Shown: positions 23,501 through 33,686 of the stretch, in pieces
How the letters are laid out: every line of letters begins with the position of its first letter
Position numbering within the stretch: position 1 is the first letter of the stretch
Assembly: GCA_036768485.1 (NCBI GenBank)
Contig: JAVLUZ010000273.1
Span: forward strand, 1,411,104 to 1,475,103
From: Mermis nigrescens
Taxonomy: Eukaryota > Nematoda > Enoplea > Mermithida > Mermithidae
DNA length: 64,000 bases
Reading direction: 5' to 3'
Translations under genes and position numbers: made by a program
The notes under the pieces: model-generated
The model's input: the letters and a program-made list of their open reading frames with translations, nothing else
The model's database searches: none
What the model was told of the DNA's origin: nothing

Positions 23501-24665
23501 TCCAGATCACTAATACTTGTATTTACTTAAGTATACGGCAGGTAAAATTTTGCGTCTTCATTTTGCAATTTTCGCTCCATTTGTGATTGGTTCAATATTC
23601 AGAGCTAGAAGGGGACTTTAATGAAGTATGAGCATAATTTAATTTACTAGATATGGTATTCATATTTTTAATTACTTTTGCTTCAATATACATACATATA
23701 CAGTTGCTTACAAAGTAAAACGCAATACCTAGTGAACATTAGCGAATTAGGATGGTCAACAATAATTTTGAGAAAAGTTTTTTATCGGGCTCTGCATCGA
23801 ATTACGCTCTCAAAGATACGTGGAACGGTAAACTTTTTGCTAAGAGTATTATTTTTGAACTCATAATTGAAAATTACCGCACTCTAAATTTTCGGTTCTG
23901 ACCAAGAGAGTGCAGCGCAACCGACTCATTACATGCGAGTTAGGAGCATAGATGCGCATCATGTCCGATCTAAGGGGACCAGCCGATTTGAGAGGGAGTC
24001 TAAAACTGAGTTTTTTCGGTCTAAATGACCTCAAAAATTGGTTTTAATGCTAAAATAGCGTTAGAACTACGTTATTTCACTGTTTTTGGTCAATTTCAAG
24101 CACTTTAGGAGAAAATTTTAATTTTAATTTATTTTAGCCTTCATTTTACCTCATTCTTCTCATAAAAATCCTCCATTTTTTCATTCTACAGGGTCTACTC
24201 TCTTGCCAACCCCCTCACGTGCAGTCTTGTAACAAGTAGATAAATCTGAAAATTCTAATTTTCGCTTACTTACCGGTTTTATTCTGAACCGCCTGTATTC
24301 CACTTCTTATTCTATCGTTCTGACTCAATATCTTCAACGCATTTTGTGAATCGTTGGGATTGAACAGAATTTTACCAAATGTTTTTAGATTCTGCAAAAA
24401 GTCTGACGTCTGACGTTGAGTTATATTCAAATGATTAGCCACGTTGCTCAACGAACTTGTGGCTTCGTCATTCAATGGCTGCTGGTTTGGTGGACTTTTA
24501 AGATCATTTTTCGAGTATCTGATGAACGTTTTAATTTATCCAGAATCCAAACAGAATCGTCGTGAATCGTAGTCAGGTTGTGCAAAATTTGATCCATTTG
24601 ATTTATCAATTGATTTAAGAAAGCATCGGTTAGTTTCTTTGTCGAATCATTGTCACTTTGACTGC
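20288..24665 (-). CDS. unrecognised secreted-type protein with repeated exon modules (partial 5')
   Basis: Exons recognised on the minus strand: about 24665-24553, 24481-24274, 21478-21201 (or to 21218) and 20532-20288. I recognise no family. Three exons open with a related hydrophobic helix: KKLTDAFLNQLINQM, ISQNFFDDLLTSLF and KTGNDFFDKLINAL. Both last exons accept from the same phase-1 donor (ACCG|GTAAGT at 24274) and contain their own stop. They may therefore be alternative 3' exons, or the upstream one may splice on through a weak phase-1 donor (ACAA|GTAGAC). Each carries a Cys pair after the helix (NPCARANC; KPCEERNNKAGC). The first two listed exons sit in different frames and need a ~71-nt intron (GTTTGG...ACCAG), otherwise the gene has a frameshift. 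A signal-peptide exon at 31849-31757 could be its start; intermediate exons were not found. Confidence 0.55.
20812..20950. mobile_element. MITE family 3, copy 2
   Basis: AGGCACGTAGGTGGCCG to AGATACGTGCC, an inverted pair GGCACGTA/TACGTGCC. The middle matches 9653-9818 with an internal deletion. It lies between the two 3' exons of the secreted-type gene. Confidence 0.75.
21201..21478 (-). CDS. secreted-type gene: 3' exon A (module 2)
   Basis: Acceptor CGGTATTCTACAG|GT. It encodes GISQNFFDDLLTSLFHKTSQ, then NPCARANCSLFRKGLLDL, and ends TSRLIN with a stop. A phase-1 donor at 21217 would remove the last five codons and join to exon B in frame. Confidence 0.6.
21525..23080 (-). other. intron of the secreted-type gene
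   Basis: Very AT-rich. A repeat of CACTTCCGCCGCATACGTCA type lies at 21670-21725. No exon was recognised. Confidence 0.4.
23085..23343 (-). mobile_element. MITE family 4, copy 3 (inverted)
   Basis: CACATCTGGGCGTGGGGGGT at the left and GCTGCTCACGTATGG at the right. The core ATTTTTTGATGCCAATGGAT is present. Confidence 0.82.
24274..24481 (-). CDS. secreted-type gene: linker exon
   Basis: Reads PLNDEATSSLSNVANHLN onward to IRSGIQAVQNKTG and ends at ACCG|GTAAGT, phase 1. The donor is strong. The amphipathic helical sequence shows no known domain. Confidence 0.6.
24553..24665 (-). CDS. secreted-type gene: exon with module 1
   Basis: Acceptor CCCAACAAG|GC or four bases on. The exon reads SDNDSTKKLTDAFLNQLINQ and then HNLTTIHDDS. 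A donor GTTTGG at 24552-24551 is needed to reach the next frame. The open frame upstream of 24665 is AT-rich and probably intronic. Confidence 0.45.
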
Positions 24666-27600
24666 CTTGTTGGGAAAAAATAAGGCATACTTTACAAAGT
24701 AATGAATTTAGGAAACACTTAGAACTACTCTTTCTACCTCTTTTGTTTAGGTCCAGTGGCGGATTCAGGATGTTTTGATAGGGTGCAGAGTTCCAAATTG
24801 TCCTAATAATGTCAAAAATTGTTCGAAAAATCAGAGCATTACGCTTAAAGTAGCTGTTTTTTGCCGCCTTTTGATCGACAGAATCATTGGTGATCCGAAA
24901 AAAGTACAAAAATCGTAAATTTTTTGCGAAAAATACGTAAAATTTGGGCAAAAACGCCTAAACATACTCGAAGAATCAATGTAAGGAATAAAAAATCCTT
25001 GTTCGGTGCATAAACTGCTTTTCTAATGTAGAGCGCCAAGAAAGTCAGTAAACGCCATTAATGAGTACTCCGGAAAAATTTGAAAAATCATGATTAAAAT
25101 AGCTAAAGTTATCAAAAATAGGATCTTTTGAATAATTTCCCCGCCACCGTTTTTTAGCCGATCAATAATAGCTGCAGTAAGGAAACTTTACATACAACTA
25201 GCTTATGACTTTTTGTCTTTACATTTTAAAATAATGGAGTTCTGTTGTAAACTGCACATCTGGCAGTGTAAAGTTCGAGACTAAATAGACATAAAATTGT
25301 TAAAAAGAAAATTTCGCCCACTGTTTTTCTTGGGGCATAAACATTTCACAAAATTTAAATTTTATGTACACGCATAACTTTTTAAGCTCTATTTAATAAG
25401 TAAAAATAAATTAATCATAGGTAGCGCGTTAGCGCGTACCTATAATATACTTGGGTACCCCCAACACCTTGGCACCCCCCTACAGCTATAACGGGACACT
25501 TCTGGAAGGTGCGGTTTTTTTTAAAAAGAAAGATAATAAAAAAATTCGCTGCCCGTGTTTTTTTGTTTTTCTTGAAACTCAAAATTGACTGTGTAAAGAA
25601 GGTGTAAAGTTTTTGTGTAACGTTATAACATAGGACAAATTTTGGGACCTTTTTACTGCGGCATGTGGACAACTGAGTATTGATGACTCGAAGGATTGAA
25701 CAGAATAGGATAATAGAGGGATGAATTCTACAGATGACACTTTTTTTGTTTTTTGAAATTCGCATTATTTATCGAACGGCAGTGTAAAGAGTGCGAAAAT
25801 CTGGGGGTGAAAAAGCACTTTTTGGTCGAGTTTTCAACCTTCCTATGTCCGATACTAACTCCGGCTATGAGGTTTTTAAAATGTTTTCTGACAGAAATGT
25901 AGAGCGGATCAAGGGCTACATTCTGCATATAAGCAAAGTCTTCTATGCTCTATGGTGAGTTAGATCCTGGGGTTTAAAGTTTACACTCTAGTGGATGGTG
26001 TAAAAAAATGGATTTTAACTAAGATTTCTCTGCCAAATTTTTCCGCTTATGAGTCAGTGCAAATCGAAGACAGCATTAATAAAGTGCCTCACAGGGGCTA
26101 AACATCGCAGCAAACCGCATTTAAAAAAACGCAATATTGAGTTATTTATGGGGGTGTAAAGTTCGAAATCAGAGGTAAAAAATGGGCTAAAAAACACGTT
26201 TTTTCCGAAGTTTGATTGATAAATCATGCCAAATAATTTTTGCAACAGAATTTTGGCACACAGGAATGTACTACGATTTAAAAGCTACAAATTGTACCAA
26301 ACCGAATTTCTTTAAACTCAATGGGGAGTTCGGTACGGAATTTTAAAGTTTACAGTGTTCTAAATGGTGGAAAATACGTTTTTGTTGCGTTTTTTGTTCG
26401 CCACTTTCTCCGTCCTGAAGTTGGGATAAGTCTAATAGAATAAAAATAAAGTGCTTTTATATCGGGTGCATGTCAAAGCAAATTGTCTATACATTAATAT
26501 TTAGCGAGTGTAAAGTCAAAAATTTGGAGTTTTAAATGCGTTTCTGTCTTGTTTTTTCTGCCTGCTTCTCCGGTTACGAGTCAGGGACACGTTTATCAAG
26601 TCTAGAAATGGACCAGGAATCAAATTTGATATGCCAGTCTGGCGCATATGTTTACACTCTACGGTGTTGTAAAGTAGTTTACACCAATTGTTAGTTTGCC
26701 CATAGAACATTATGTAGACTTAATTTTTTCATAAATATTAATCGTAATATCGGAACAATATCAAAATTACGAATCTGACTAAAATCTTCTTTACACTAGG
26801 TGTTTACATGAAGTTTACACTACATATATATTTATCTTCGTTTTTGAGCATTCCTGAAACCTAATTTTTCTTGGAGCCTAGAAGTTTTCAAAGGATCAAA
26901 TGTGAGACGTCACGTAGGCGCGTTTGTTTACATCCAACAGTGATGTAAAGTAGTTTACATTCATTGTTTATATGTCCTCAGACCATTGTAGAGATATAAT
27001 TTTTTCATGAATGTTGATCATAATATCCGAGTAATTTGTTACACTGCATGTTAGCCTTTGTTCTAGAGCATTGCAAAAATCGAAATTTTTTCCTGAGATA
27101 TAAAAATTTACAGGGAATGAAATATATACGTCAATTGGGCGCGCTTGCTTACACTCAGCAGTATTGCAAAGTGGTTTAAACCTAATGTTTAATGTCTTTA
27201 AAACATTATGGAGACTCATTTTTTCCATAAATGTTGAAAGAAATATCGGAGCAATATCAAAATTACGAATCCGACTAAAATATTCTTTACGCTATGTGTT
27301 TGTGTAAAGTTTACGTTACGTGTTAACCCTAATTCGATAGACTTGCAGAGACTTTGTAACTGAAGTCAAGAAATTTTCAAGGATTCATATGTGAGACATC
27401 AATTAAGTGAGTTTGTTTACCCTCAAAAGTAATCTAAAGTGATTTAAAAATTATGTTCAAGTGTCCTTAGATCATTGAAGAGATGTAATTTTGTCTTAAA
27501 TGGGTTGCATTAAAGTTAAATCTTTCTTAGCCGTGTTTATAATATGTTTCACAAAATCTTGCACATGGAGAGCTATCGTTTAATTGATGTAAATTGCCTG

Positions 27601-28107
27601 CAAAAGTGGTTTAAAATGAACCAGCAATCACACTACTGTGCACAGAAGTCGACAAAGATATACAGCTTTATTGTAATCATGTACATTAATAAGCCGTAAA
27701 TTGTTAGTATTCTCTACACCTAGTAGTTGTGTAAAGTTTGCACTATTCATTTGTTGTTAATATGTAGTCTATACTACAAATTTATTTTACTACCAAATCA
27801 AAGCGTTAGTGTTCCTTACATTTGATATTTGCGTGAAGTTTTTGAATTTTTGCCGAAAATCTTTGCCTTCTAATTTACCAACAGTTTAAAATCTTTTATA
27901 ATTCTCTCATAATTTAATGGTAGGGTTTAACTTTAAGTTTCTCTTGGTTTACAACTCTCGCTTAGCAAGCTCATTTTTTCAAAACTTTTTCATAGTGATC
28001 AGATTAGTTGCGTTTAGTTTGGAATTGGTGGACGGTCGTTATTTTATTACTCGGCTTAAATAAACCAAGTGACTATCTTTTGATTATTTTCTTCATCGCA
28101 AATTCAA

Positions 28108-28193
28108 ACACCCAATTTTCAATTTGAAAATTGACCCAATTTTCAATTTGAAAATTGATCCAATTTTTCAATTTGAAAATTGAAAATTGGGTG
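28108..28193. repeat. AT-rich palindrome array (CAATTTTCAATTTGAAAATTG)
   Basis: The 21-bp perfect palindrome CAATTTTCAATTTGAAAATTG is repeated three times. The whole block is bounded by ACACCCAATTTTC and its reverse complement GAAAATTGGGTGT, so it can fold as one long cruciform. Confidence 0.92.
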
Positions 28194-28500
28194 TTTTCAA
28201 TTTCAAAAGTCACAACACATTGTGCTTGTGTATTGATTGAGTGAGGATTTGCAATGTGAATTCGTTGGTTAAATTTTTGTGCTTGATTATAAGTGAACTG
28301 CACATTAAGAAGAAATAACTTAATGCAGTTTTAATTTGAAAATGGATGGTGTCAATAAGGTTGTCTTGTTTAAAAAGGATAATGCTGATGTTAAGAACAA
28401 TATTGTTTTCCGCGTTCTTGGACTGTTGTCATTATTGTGGCATGTTACTGATTGTGTTTACTGACTGATGTACTGAAATCACGCTAATTAAAAGTAGTGT

Positions 28501-29265
28501 ACTAGCAAAGAAAAATGCTCCGATGGAACAAAAAAGATGAATATACTTGGAATTGTGGATTATTATGGATGTAAAAGGAGGGGACTAGGAAAAATCTACC
28601 TAAAGTCGGAAAATCTGCTAAAAATCACACTTTCTCTAAGCAACGCAAAAAATCGATGTATATTCTGCGGCCTCTAAAAAAGTGTCTTTTTTAAATAATG
28701 TTTGAAGTTTCAGATAAGAGTGTATAAACGAAATCTATCAAGGTTACTTTTTTAAATTGCTGGCACCTGATTGATAGAAAACTAAGAGGTATTGTATTTA
28801 AAGTTGTTTTGTTTTATGAGCATTATAGCAAGCAAAGCAGGAGCCGATTGATTAGTGCACACAATCGTTTCGGGCATGCTAGTGTATCTACATTAAGTCT
28901 GTTTCGAGTCAACTTACGTGTTTCCTACTGTTTTTAACCAACCATGTCTTCAATTGTCTTCGATGTTTGCTATTTCATTCAATTGGCTTGGAAGACTGTT
29001 AGTTTACTTAATATCATTTCCCATAGCTACTGCATAGCTAACGTGCTGCTGTTTCAATCATTGTTATGGTTGAATATTTATTTTAATCTGTTGGCCGCAG
29101 AATATACATCGATTTTTTTGCGTTGCTTAGAGAAAGTGTGATTTTTAGCAGATTTTCCGACTTTAGGTAGATTTTTCCTAGTCCCCTCCTTTTACATCCA
29201 TAATAATCCACAATTCCAAGTATATTCATCTTTTTTGTTCCATCGGAGCATTTTCCTTTGCTAGT
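28501..29265. mobile_element. MITE family 1, complete copy with ~170-bp TIRs
   Basis: The left arm 28501-28675 (ACTAGCAAAGAAAAATGCTC to CTGCGGCC) and right arm 29092-29265 (GGCCGCAGAATATACATCG to CTTTGCTAGT) are near-perfect reverse complements. Total length is 765 bp, with no transposase inside. Long TIRs and lack of coding suggest a non-autonomous foldback-type DNA element. Confidence 0.9.
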
Positions 29266-29298
29266 GAATATTATGATCATATTTGTAAATTCGCGAAT

Positions 29299-29575
29299 TT
29301 ACGGCGCGGGCATGAATAAAGCAATATCTTTTATGATCTTTTCAAACAAACAATTCTCGTTCTTGTTACGATCCTCTTTATCACTTAAACTAATGGTCAT
29401 TTCATGGCCATTACGACCAAATAGACCATTGAAAAGTATTCCACGGTCTTGTAGAAATTTTACAGCCGACGACTTATCCAGTAAAATTCTATCTATTCCA
29501 AGAAGTCGCATAAGTGGTTTACGAAGCCCGCCGGCAACAACAATAAATTCAGTCCAGTCAATATAAAACGTGTTG
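29299..29575 (-). pseudogene. probable transposase N-terminal relic (Merlin/ISXO2-like)
   Basis: The minus-strand frame reads DWTEFIVVAGGLRKPLMRLL, then SSAVKFLQDRGILFNG and NGHEMTISLSDKED, and ends FMPAP with a stop. The order 'FLQ.rGiL ... NGH.M.ls' resembles the N-terminal region of ISXO2/IS1595-type (Merlin) transposases. The catalytic part is absent and the zinc-ribbon cysteines are mostly lost. It directly abuts the TIR of the MITE at 28501-29265. The family call rests on pattern memory only. Confidence 0.38.
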
Positions 29576-29838
29576 TAAACTATAATTGAAACTCAGTGTA
29601 AACATCAGTTTACATCGTATTTTGCTAATTTTTTGTGCAGAAGTCAATAAAGGTTGTTTACATTCATACCTAAAATTTGATTACTGTATCTTTATTTCGT
29701 CGCTCAAAAAACGGTGGCGGGAAATTGTTTAAAAGATCCCAAAAATACACATACATATTCTTTATTGCGCCTAAATGTTTTTTGGCGACAGGGAAGGGGT
29801 GGACCCTTCCCCCGCCCCTCTAAATTCTCGCTTGTTCA

Positions 29839-31280
29839 AAGCCCGGTTCAGAAGTAAAAGTCGGCGATAGCGCCGATTTTTGTCGGCGATATCGCCGATT
29901 TTACCGATCGGGAAAGTCGTCGATATCGCCGACAAAAATCGGGAAAGTCGGCGATATCGCCGACTGAAATCGGGAAAGTCGGCAATAGATACATACATAA
30001 TGACCATCACAACAGAACACAAACCGACTAAAAGCGGGAAAGTCGGCAATAGGTACATACATAATTTTTAACGCGTACCCTTTGTTTTTAGCCCAAACAG
30101 GGACTCCAGAAATAATTTTTGCCTTCCACCCCTCCCCCCAGAAATTTTTTACTGTGCATGTCTGCGGCCAAGTCAGAAATTTTCTGGGAAAAATAGGGCA
30201 GAAACAAGGATAAAAGGTGATAAAAATCGCTATTTTTTCACAAGTGTCTGAATTTCGTTTTTAATCATGAATTGTGGTAGAATTGGCGCTAATTTGACTA
30301 TTTCTAGCACTTTTTTCAGTCGTCTTTGGCCCTAAAAACCGAAAAAATTTCGACCTTATGGTACCGGCTGACCCCTGTTATGCATCTATGGTCTGGAGGC
30401 TCTGAGCCACACGTGGGCGTGGGGGGTTTGGGTGTATGCACCCCCCAGAAGGCAAAATACACAACATGAAAACCAGGATACCTCCCAGAAATCGATTTTC
30501 GATTTTTTTAGCATTTTTCGCGATTTTTTGATGCCAATGGATAGCGCTCGATGAGAAATAACGAAAATTTGTGCTTTTTCGCCCTACCATCATTCTTAAG
30601 ACCATTTTTTGACCTTTTAAAAATTCTTACACTCCCTCAGAATTTTCGTGCTGCCCACGTATGCTCTGGGTGGGCCCCCAGAATCTGAAAGTCCCATAAA
30701 AATCAATTGACCTCGGAATTCAATGTTTAATGCGATTTTTGGCATTTTGGCCCCATTGGACTTGTAGGTACGTACGTACATACAAATATGTATTAGCACA
30801 AAGTGTCAAAGATGTGTGCAGAAAAGTCAGATGAGTATCTCAGCTAATTAAAATTTATGACGTAAGATAGTAAGCAGTAAAGTTTTTCCGTACTCGCAGC
30901 TAAAAGTACGTAATATGTGCTAATCAGTAGGATTTGTTATGTAGTCAGGCACCTAGATTGGTGGTACCTATATATGTACTTTATGATGATCTACATGAAC
31001 AGCTACGTGCTTGAGTAGACAACAGCATACCTAGCGCATACTACAATGCACCAAAAATCGGCGATATCGTAGAAAAATAGGATGGGTTCATATTCTTACG
31101 ATTTTAGTCGGCTGACAATCGCCGACGAAAATTGGGAAGAGTCGGCGATATCGCCGACAAAAATCAGGAAAGTCGGCGATATCGCCGACTAAAAATCGGG
31201 AAAATCGGGGCACTTCTGAACCGGGAAAAAGTGTCGGCGATGTCGGCGATATCGCCGATTTTTACTTCTGAACCGGGCTT
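29839..31280. mobile_element. 1.44-kb TIR element built on GTCGGCGATATCGCCGAC palindromes
   Basis: Left end AAGCCCGGTTCAGAAGTAAA is mirrored by TTTACTTCTGAACCGGGCTT at the right end. Inside each end are several near-perfect 18-bp palindromes GTCGGCGATATCGCCGAC separated by AAAATCGGGAAA. A family 4 MITE is inserted in the middle (30405-30663). No transposase frame. Confidence 0.85.
30405..30663 (-). mobile_element. MITE family 4, copy 4 (nested, inverted)
   Basis: CACACGTGGGCGTGGGGGGT to GTGCTGCCCACGTATG. Core TTTTTTGATGCCAATGGATA is present. Nested inside the palindrome-rich element. Confidence 0.85.
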
Positions 31281-31756
31281 AAGCCCATAGTTTTCCTTGT
31301 ACAAATACTTGCATCCGAAAATGCAATTCTTTCATGATGAGTACACAAAAGCATCATAATGTAATGCATAAAAAAATCATTTATCCGAGTTGTATGGATT
31401 AGCGTTATTTCATACTCATCCAGGCAAGAATATGATGACCTTAATTTGTTAATTTGCAACTTGCTTAAGTACAAAATCACGTTAGGAGTCAATTTGGTGA
31501 GATTCAATTACTTACAAAACAGCACAAACCAAAATACATCATGTGCATTCATGCAAAAGGAGAATTTGGGGGATTTCCTATCCGAAGTCGGCCATCTTAA
31601 AGGTGTGACTTTCAAGTGCTAGAAGTTTGAGCCGTTACACGTATGAGCATATATTTACCACTTGCACAAAAATAGTTCATTCAGGTCAACAATGTATGTA
31701 GTCCCAGTTTTTCTAAGATTTTGCCGAAAATGAAAACTTAAAATTTCGTGCCCTAC

Positions 31757-31849
31757 CTGCAGACAAACAACAAACACACAAATGTAATACAAATAATGAA
31801 GAAAAACACTGATTGCAAGTAATGCAGAAAAATTAGGTACCTTGAACAT
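31757..31849 (-). CDS. candidate signal-peptide exon of a secreted protein
   Basis: ATG at 31849 opens MFKVPNFSALLAISVFLHYL, continuing through a hydrophobic run to VVCLQ. It ends at an ideal donor CTGCAG|GTAGGG, phase 0. A short hydrophobic leader before a good donor is typical of a first coding exon. It may belong to the gene at 20288-24665, but no exon with matching phase was found between. Chance hydrophobic coding in AT-rich DNA is the alternative. Confidence 0.35.
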
Positions 31850-33389
31850 TCTCCGTTGAGACAAAGAGCCAAATAAGCGTTGATAAAGAAAGAATGGTCA
31901 CTAAGAGTTGATGTAGTACATTCATTACGCGAAAATTATCGAAGCAAGGTCAAAAGCTGTTAGTAGTACGAGTTAGTGAAAAGTTTAATTTTACGAATGC
32001 GTCGAATCCCATATTTTAACAAAATTCAAGACCAGTTTAATAATTATCCTACGCAGTTTTTATTTGTTGATGCTTGCTGCAGTGTCGGTCATTCTAAAAT
32101 TCAGTGCGATAGAAATGTCAAATGCGTAGTGACACAGCATGGGTGGACGAATAGTACATGTAACACAAAAGCCGTTTGTTTTTCAAGAGTCGAGTCACAC
32201 AAAACATTTGTATAAAAAAATAGAAAATAAGAAACAAATAAAAAGCAGTCAAATGGCATGTAAGACAAGCTCTTGCGCACAAGGCGGGTTGAAACGCGAT
32301 CATTCTGACATTAATTTGTGACAGATGAATTTTTGCACGTTGACGCTATCTTTTCAACAATTGTTAATCATGTTTGCTACTTAAATCGCGAATCAGCGAA
32401 GGTGAGGCTGGATAACATACAAGTGGAATTTAAAAGTTCTACACAAAATGCATACTTTTCAAACCCTGGGGATCTACCTACGGTTTTAATTTAACGGAAC
32501 TCACTCTTGTTTTTGAATGATTCGGCAAAACTCGAAAAGCCTAAAGAAGTAGAACGAGTCTTTCATTGCTTAAAACAGCGAATTGATTTTCATTTTTAAA
32601 TCCTTAAATGTGTAGGTATATTTTAGAATATCGGGAGCTGATCGTCATTCGCTTTCCGGCTTCATTATTCTCCTTTCCATTTAGAAAAATGCGTTTTTTC
32701 AGCTACATAGTGAAATTTCTTTGAATGATTCTTAGTGTTTACTCACCACTTTTTGTCTTCTTGCAGTGTGTTCCACAAATACAATGAATACATTTGCGAC
32801 TATCTGGTCGCAATGCAATTTGCATAATGATAAAATAATGTCCTTCGTCCGGTAGACGAAAATTTTTAAAGGTCCAAATTTGGGCAAGAAATGCTATCCT
32901 CTTTAGCTGTTTTTCATCAAGCTCTATTCAATGGCATCAAAATATTGCGAAAAATGAAAAAACTTTGAAAAATGAAAACTTGTGAAATTTAGACGATTTC
33001 GCGACGGATCTGCTGTTTTGGAATCCTTGTCCCCGTGGATCCCATCCCTGCACCTATGTAATTATGGCATTAGTAGCGTTTCCTTGACTATCAAATAAAA
33101 TGGAAACAGTATAAAAGTTTATCTGAACATAAGCATTTTCTGTAAAATCCTTGTGAAAGCAGACGATTTTACATTCATATTGCTCATCCTTTCTCCCCGT
33201 TGTTTTGTTGATTCAGCTGGAGCTCACTCTTCTACGTTTACTGCGCAAACTGTAGGTATGGCTGCACTTTTTGAAAACAACATGCTCTTATCTCTCAACT
33301 TGAGAAATGCAATATAGAACAGCGTGGACAATGAGCAGCCATTTGTCAACTTGCCCGTAATTTCAAAAATTTATCGACCTTTATCGACG
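31850..33389. other. intergenic stretch before the EndoU gene; no gene seen
   Basis: Contains weak family 4 debris at 32880-33000 (CAATGGCATCAAAATATTGCG) and otherwise unremarkable AT-rich DNA. Short open frames at 31976-32321 show no domain. Confidence 0.45.
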
Positions 33390-33397
33390 TATAAATA
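33390..33397 (+). promoter_or_regulatory. TATA box (TATAAATA) of the EndoU gene
   Basis: TATAAATA lies 88 bp before the ATG. About 28 bp downstream, GTCGCTATTCATG near 33415-33425 could hold the start site, giving a 5' leader of about 55-60 nt. Confidence 0.55.
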
Positions 33398-33477
33398 CGA
33401 GTACGTGCCTTAGTGTCGCTATTCATGTTTTGTTGTTATGCAACTTATAAAAAAAGTTAGTTAGATCGTAGATCGCG

Positions 33478-33686
33478 ATGAAGCTTTTGAAATTAATACC
33501 CGTTAATATATTTTTTGCGCAAGTATTCTATAGTTGCAATGGACGTACGAATCAAGATGATGAAGTAAGCAAAGTGCTTACCGATTTGTTTAACAACGAT
33601 CCGGATAAAGCGAAAGATGGCGATATTCTGCTCAATTACCAGCGACACTCTAATTCGCCGCGAAAATTCGATTTATCTAATGAACG
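33478..33686 (+). CDS. EndoU exon 1: signal peptide and N-terminal domain
   Basis: ATG at 33478 after GATCGCG. It ends at AACG|GTAAGA, phase 2. An in-frame stop upstream and the leader sequence support this start. Confidence 0.85.

Larger units (their letters stand above)
25415..29265 (-). repeat. modular repeat copy 3, inverted relative to copy 2
   Basis: Opens with TCATAGGTAGCGCGTTAGCG (the hairpin tail read backwards). The ~270-bp units run in reverse to about 27300, then degrade to about 27800. It closes with a complete MITE family 1 element (28501-29265). It matches 11823-14700 closely enough to align by eye, including boxes TTGTTGCGTTTTTTGTTCGC and GCCAGTCTGGCGCATATG. Confidence 0.85.

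Noticed and set aside
25415..27228. Open frames of 63-116 codons in the inverted array
   Set aside because: The same frames appear in the copy at 12837-14686. They are repeat-derived and lack domains.
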